Source: CAYQAE01 sp964415445 [NCBI: uncultured archaeon] (GTDB taxonomy: Archaea > CAYQAE01). Taken from it: 9,886 nucleotides of DNA. The notes beneath the pieces are model-generated. The model was not told the DNA's origin. It searched no databases and saw only the letters and a program-made list of their open reading frames with translations. The position numbers and the translations under genes were made by a program. Positions 6,951 to 9,886 of the stretch are shown here, piece after piece (positions within the stretch are counted from its first letter, which is position 1; every line of letters starts with the position of its first letter). The stretch covers positions 1 through 9,886 of the forward strand of contig CAYQAE010000073.1 in assembly GCA_964415445.1 (NCBI GenBank), given 5' to 3'.

Positions 6951-7864
6951 TGGATCTTAAAACTCCTCTTTTCAATTCTTTTTTTTCGTCTCCTATTTTT
7001 TTAGCTTCAGGAATATTAGGTTCAACTATCTCTTCTTTGAGGCGAGTTTATAATAAAGGTGCAAGCTTAGTTGTTACAAAATCTATGGGCAAAGAAAGTT
7101 CTGAAGGATATCCTAATCCTGTTATTTGTGGAAACGAACATTATCTTATAAATTCAATAGGGCTTGCGTCTGAGGGCATTGAAAATTTTTGCAAAGAAGC
7201 AGAAGATGAAAATATCAATTTCCCTTTTGTAGGGTCTATCTTTGCACAAAATGCTAATAATTTTTCATATTTAGCAAAAAAGATGGAAGATATTAATGCT
7301 AAAGCAGTAGAATTAAATATATCATGTCCACATGCGAGGAAAGATTTAGGTATATCTGTGGCCTGCGATCTAGATTTAGTTTATGATATTGTCAAAAAAA
7401 CTTCTGAATCAATTGAGATACCTACATCAGTCAAAATACCTCCTTTTACAAATATTAATTATTTACATAAGCTAGTTGGTAAAATTGAAAAAGCGGGTGC
7501 AAATGCTATTGTTGCCACAAACACAATTCCAGCTATAGATATTAATATTTATTCTAAATCTCCAACATTATCTAACTCTTTTGGAGGAATGTCTGGTCCA
7601 GCCCTAAAACCAGTTGCACTTCGGGCAGTTTATGAGATAAAAAAATTTCATAATATTGATGTTGTTGGAGTTGGTGGAATAAGTTGTGGTGGGGATGTTT
7701 TGGAATATCTTATGGCTGGAGCATCAGCAGTCCAAATAGGGTCATCTGTATATTATAGGGATATAGATATTTTTTCAAAAATAAAACATGAATTGTCTAA
7801 CCTCCTAGATAAGTTAGGTTATTCTTCATCAAAAGAAGTGATAGGAATTGCTCAAAAAGACTAA
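6950..7864 (+). CDS. pyrD: Dihydroorotate dehydrogenase, catalytic subunit (class 1B type)
   Basis: PyrD is the FMN enzyme that oxidises dihydroorotate to orotate, the fourth step of UMP synthesis. The 304-residue product is a TIM barrel of normal family length. Recognisable blocks are PIFLASGILG near the N-terminus, TKSMG (43-47, with the FMN/substrate lysine K44), NSIGLASEG (68-76), ELNISCPH (121-128, catalytic base C126), SVKIPP (160-165), ATNTI (189-193), GGMSGPALKPVALR (212-225), GVGGI (240-244) and the phosphate-binding end AVQIGSSVYY. A cysteine base marks class 1, and the pyrK gene just downstream marks subclass 1B (NAD-dependent, PyrD2K2). His128 stands where many PyrD proteins have Asn (SCPN). 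SCPH is also the form in dihydropyrimidine dehydrogenase/PreA relatives, so that is the main alternative; the PyrK partner argues for PyrD. The start overlaps the upstream stop by one base. Confidence 0.92.
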   Translation: MDLKTPLFNSFFSSPIFLASGILGSTISSLRRVYNKGASLVVTKSMGKESSEGYPNPVICGNEHYLINSIGLASEGIENFCKEAEDENINFPFVGSIFAQNANNFSYLAKKMEDINAKAVELNISCPHARKDLGISVACDLDLVYDIVKKTSESIEIPTSVKIPPFTNINYLHKLVGKIEKAGANAIVATNTIPAIDINIYSKSPTLSNSFGGMSGPALKPVALRAVYEIKKFHNIDVVGVGGISCGGDVLEYLMAGASAVQIGSSVYYRDIDIFSKIKHELSNLLDKLGYSSSKEVIGIAQKD

Positions 7865-7874
7865 TAATCTTAGA

Positions 7875-8651
7875 ATGGAATTTTTGGAAATTGAAAATAT
7901 AATTGAAGAAAATGATAATACTAAGACATTTTTCTTTAAAGATGAGAGATTAAAAGACGCAGATGCTGGTCAGTTTGTTATGGTATGGCTTCCCAAAATT
8001 GGTGAGAAGCCAATGTCACTTTCATATATTGGAGAAACTTCAGCTATAACTGTAAGGGATGTTGGTCCATTTAGCTCAAAAATTCATAAATTAAAAAAAG
8101 GTGACAAATTAGGTATAAGAGGGCCATATGGAAATGGATTTAAAATTAGAGGAGATTCTATTTTATTAGTTGCAGGTGGTATGGGTATAGCTCCTCTATT
8201 TGCTTTTTTAGATAAATTAGAAAAAGAAAAAATCAATTTTAGATTAATTTATGGGACAAAAGAGGCAGATGAGATAATTTTTAAATCAAAATTAGATAAA
8301 ATTAATTCTTTAGTAGTCTCTGAAGATCATAAATTATCTAGATGCGGAAAATCTGTCGATTTTTTAGAAGAAGAATTGGAAAAAAGTCGTTATGATATGA
8401 TTGCAGCCTGTGGTCCTGAGTTCATGTTAAAATGTATGATAGATAAATCCAAAGAGATTAGAATACCAATTTATTTATCACTGGAGCGATATATGAAGTG
8501 TGGAATTGGTATTTGCGGATCATGTTCGATAGATCCAAGTGGTAAGATGGTATGTAAAGATGGTCCAGTTTTTGAAGCAGAAACTTTACAAAATTCAGAA
8601 ATAGGCCTATATAGGCGAGATAAATCAGGTATAAAAAAAGAAGTGGTGTAG
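7875..8651 (+). CDS. pyrK: Dihydroorotate dehydrogenase electron transfer subunit (FAD, 2Fe-2S)
   Basis: PyrK passes electrons from PyrD's FMN through a [2Fe-2S] cluster and FAD to NAD+. Numbering from the chosen ATG (258 residues), an N-terminal FAD-binding barrel contains KPMSLS (45-50), in the place of the RPxS flavin motif. An NAD-binding domain carries LLVAGGMGIAPL (about 97-108) and AACGPEFM (177-184). The cluster-binding tail has Cys209, Cys214, Cys217 and Cys227 in the pattern C-x4-C-x2-C-x9-C, followed by KDGPVF. The ATG at 7875 lies ten bases after the pyrD stop. A TTG at 7848 would add nine residues and overlap pyrD, but those residues (MLKKTNNLR) do not resemble the family start, and MEFLEIENI does. 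No Shine-Dalgarno site is seen for either. The gene ends one base from the stop of the converging tfb. Confidence 0.9.
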   Translation: MEFLEIENIIEENDNTKTFFFKDERLKDADAGQFVMVWLPKIGEKPMSLSYIGETSAITVRDVGPFSSKIHKLKKGDKLGIRGPYGNGFKIRGDSILLVAGGMGIAPLFAFLDKLEKEKINFRLIYGTKEADEIIFKSKLDKINSLVVSEDHKLSRCGKSVDFLEEELEKSRYDMIAACGPEFMLKCMIDKSKEIRIPIYLSLERYMKCGIGICGSCSIDPSGKMVCKDGPVFEAETLQNSEIGLYRRDKSGIKKEVV

Positions 8652-8652
8652 T

Positions 8653-9573
8653 TTATTTAGAAAATTCACCAGTAATATCTTTTCCTAATTCCGGATGAGT
8701 TTTTAGTTTACTAAATAGTTCTCTACATCTATTTCTAAGTGTTACTTCTGAAGTATTTGCAACTTTTGATATTTCTCTTTGTGTTCTGCTTTCACCAGAG
8801 ATAGTACTTGCTATGTATAATGAAGCAGCTGCAATTGCTACTGGATTTCTGCCACATTTAATATTAGAATCCATAAGTTCTTTTAATATTGTTTCAGCTT
8901 GAAGTTGAACACTCTCTGGCAGAGACAAAGCTGATGCAAATCTAGGTACATATTCTATTGGGTTTGGTGGTCTTAATTTAATATTTAATTCTCTCAAAAT
9001 CACTCTATATACTTTTCCTACTTCAATTCTATCGGTATGTGCAGCCTTTGTTATCTCATCTAAAGTTCTTGAATAATGTGTTTGTCTACATACAATATAT
9101 AGACATGCTGAGATTATACTATCTATGCTTCTTCCTTTTATCATATTTTTATCTACTACTTTTCGATATAATAGAGAAGATGCTTCTCTTACATTTTTTG
9201 GTAGGTGCAAGTGCGATGCTACTCTATCTATTTTAGATAAACCTGTAGCTAGAGTTTGAGAATTACTATCTAATCTTTTTTGCCATCTCATAAGGCGATA
9301 ATATTGTGCTCTTTGATTGCTTGCTATTTTCTTTTTGTCTTTTTGAGACCATCCAACTTCTGTAGATAAACCTTTATCATGAATTAAGTATGTAGCTGGT
9401 GCTCCTGTTCTTGCTTTCTTTTCAATTTCATCTTGATCCAGTGATCTCCATTCATGTCTATTATCTACGTGGTAATCGCTGATAACTAATCCACATTTTT
9501 TGCATATCTTTTCTCCCGTTCTTGTGTCCATTATTACATCACTACATCCACATTCTGGGCATTCATCATCCAT
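8653..9573 (-). CDS. tfb: Transcription initiation factor IIB (TFB)
   Basis: TFB binds the TBP-TATA complex and the BRE element and brings RNA polymerase to the promoter. The 306-residue product has the standard order. An N-terminal zinc ribbon uses C5, C8, C24 and C27 (CPEC and CKKC). The B-reader/B-linker region (about 38-80) contains HEWRSL, RTGAPATYL and DKGLSTEVGW. The first cyclin fold spans about 107-197 (GRSIDSIISACLYIVCR at 147-163). The second spans about 207-296 (GRNPVAIAAASLYIAS at 241-256), with the BRE-reading helix-turn-helix RTQREISKVANTSEVTLRNR at 263-282. No key residue is missing, so this looks like a functional general factor. The start has a strong AGGAGG site and TATA boxes upstream. 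Whether the genome has further tfb genes cannot be seen here. Confidence 0.97.
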   Translation of the reverse strand: MDDECPECGCSDVIMDTRTGEKICKKCGLVISDYHVDNRHEWRSLDQDEIEKKARTGAPATYLIHDKGLSTEVGWSQKDKKKIASNQRAQYYRLMRWQKRLDSNSQTLATGLSKIDRVASHLHLPKNVREASSLLYRKVVDKNMIKGRSIDSIISACLYIVCRQTHYSRTLDEITKAAHTDRIEVGKVYRVILRELNIKLRPPNPIEYVPRFASALSLPESVQLQAETILKELMDSNIKCGRNPVAIAAASLYIASTISGESRTQREISKVANTSEVTLRNRCRELFSKLKTHPELGKDITGEFSK

Positions 9574-9580
9574 TATGGTG

Positions 9581-9588
9581 CTCCTCCT
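9581..9588 (-). promoter_or_regulatory. Strong Shine-Dalgarno site for tfb
   Basis: On the minus strand this reads AGGAGGAG, seven bases before the ATG at 9573. It is the strongest ribosome binding site in the window and shows that the tfb transcript has a leader. Confidence 0.8.
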
Positions 9589-9614
9589 ATATGGTTAATT
9601 TTTTTGCAAAGTAT

Positions 9615-9622
9615 TATATATA
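9615..9622 (-). promoter_or_regulatory. Proximal TATA box for tfb
   Basis: The sequence is TATATATA. Its centre is about 25 bases upstream of 9593, so transcription starting there would give a leader of about 20 bases that includes the AGGAGGAG site. A second, better-matching box (minus-strand TTTAAATA, 9632-9639) lies 17 bases further upstream with a purine-rich AAAAG in front, as expected for a BRE. Which one is used cannot be decided from sequence. Confidence 0.45.
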
Positions 9623-9632
9623 CCTTATAGTA

Positions 9633-9659
9633 TTTAAACTTTTCGTTTTTTTAAACTTT
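9633..9659. repeat. Direct repeat of TTTAAACTTT upstream of tfb
   Basis: TTTAAACTTT occurs at 9633-9642 and again at 9650-9659, a 17-base period. Read towards tfb each copy is AAAGTTTAAA, that is, a purine-rich BRE-like half followed by a TATA-like half. The repeats lie 60 to 86 bases upstream of the tfb start and 84 to 110 bases upstream of the response regulator. Confidence 0.5.
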
Positions 9660-9723
9660 GAGTGGTAATATCTTGAAATATATGTTGTCACAAAAAAATA
9701 AAAACCTACCTTTTATTAATTAT

Positions 9724-9733
9724 ATACTAGTAT
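9724..9733. repeat. Ten-base palindrome just before the response regulator start
   Basis: ATACTAGTAT is a perfect palindrome ending nine bases before the ATG at 9743. It lies where a short leader or the transcription start would be and could be an operator. In A+T-rich DNA a 10-base palindrome can also arise by chance. Confidence 0.3.
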
Positions 9734-9742
9734 GTGGTATTT

Positions 9743-9886
9743 ATGAAGAGAATATTAGTAGTAGATGATTCTGTTTTTATTCGTGATGTTCTAAAAGATA
9801 TATTGGGAGAAGATAAATATAATCTACTTGAGGCGACAGATGGCAGAGAAGCTTTGGATATATTTGAGAAAGAAAAACCCGATTTA
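9743..9886 (+). CDS. Response regulator receiver domain (CheY-like), cut by the right edge
   Basis: The first 48 residues of an open frame are visible, beginning MKRILVVDDSVFIRDVLKDIL and ending at the window edge. The first strand and the acidic pair D8-D9, which binds Mg2+ next to the phosphorylation site, are typical of two-component receiver domains. So are the helix after it and the EATDGREALDIFEKEKPDL segment. The phosphoacceptor aspartate should lie only a few residues past the edge. Whether the protein is a stand-alone CheY or carries an output, PAS or kinase domain cannot be seen. No clear Shine-Dalgarno site precedes the ATG. The T/A-rich block at about 9711-9721 would suit a leaderless start. 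The gene diverges from tfb. Confidence 0.88.
   Translation, partial: MKRILVVDDSVFIRDVLKDILGEDKYNLLEATDGREALDIFEKEKPDL

Noticed and set aside
7848-7874. Upstream TTG start for pyrK overlapping pyrD
   Set aside because: The nine added residues do not look like a PyrK N-terminus, TTG is a poor start, and a good ATG lies ten bases after the pyrD stop.
9039-9236. Plus-strand open frame of 65 codons inside tfb, rich in Leu, Tyr and Phe
   Set aside because: It lies antisense to the conserved cyclin repeats of TFB and has no ribosome binding site; it could pass as a membrane peptide only because of composition.
9574-9742. Possible small RNA or origin element in the tfb/response regulator gap
   Set aside because: Only promoter-like A/T boxes and short repeats are visible; there is no stable GC-containing stem, no clustered long repeat and no Orc/Cdc6 gene nearby.

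Overview
The window is an A+T-rich stretch of an archaeal genome, probably from a euryarchaeal lineage. It encodes a transcription factor B (TFB). TTTATATA-type TATA boxes sit in front of genes. The SMC/ScpA pair and an archaeal-type PyrD/PyrK pair fit the same picture. Some genes have strong Shine-Dalgarno sites (tfb, the 105-residue membrane protein) and others have none, which suggests mixed SD-led, leaderless and coupled translation. I cannot name the genus. A low-GC member of the Thermoplasmata or a marine euryarchaeal group is a guess, not a result.

Layout. 1-795 (minus, cut by the left edge) encodes a six-helix membrane protein of unknown function. It diverges from an archaetidylserine/phosphatidylserine synthase gene (914-1669, plus), which has a complete CDP-alcohol phosphotransferase motif. 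After a TATA box comes a tight gene group: smc (1740-5288), scpA (5285-6025, 4-base overlap) and a TIGR00725/LOG-like nucleotide-binding protein (6015-6521, 11-base overlap). A 111-base gap carries a long inverted repeat and a strong ribosome binding site. The second plus-strand group follows: a 105-residue two-helix membrane protein with a Glu/Gln-rich tail (6633-6950), pyrD (6950-7864, one-base overlap) and pyrK (7875-8651). tfb (8653-9573, minus) converges on pyrK with a single base between the stop codons. A response-regulator receiver domain (9743 onward, plus) diverges from tfb and runs off the right edge.

How the genes work together. SMC and ScpA form the core of the prokaryotic condensin that compacts and segregates the chromosome; no scpB is present in the window. 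PyrD and PyrK together make the NAD-dependent dihydroorotate dehydrogenase of de novo pyrimidine synthesis. The membrane protein in front of pyrD is translationally linked to it but has no known role. The lipid synthase makes the serine polar head group of membrane lipids. TFB recruits RNA polymerase to TATA promoters, and its own upstream region has a duplicated BRE/TATA-like element.

No gap longer than 300 bases lacks a gene; the largest is the 169 bases between tfb and the response regulator. I saw no tRNA, rRNA, CRISPR array, insertion sequence or integration site. Most of the window looks like ordinary core archaeal genome. The points most worth a second look are the small membrane protein coupled to pyrD, the inverted repeat before it, the LOG-like gene coupled to condensin genes, and the duplicated element upstream of tfb.
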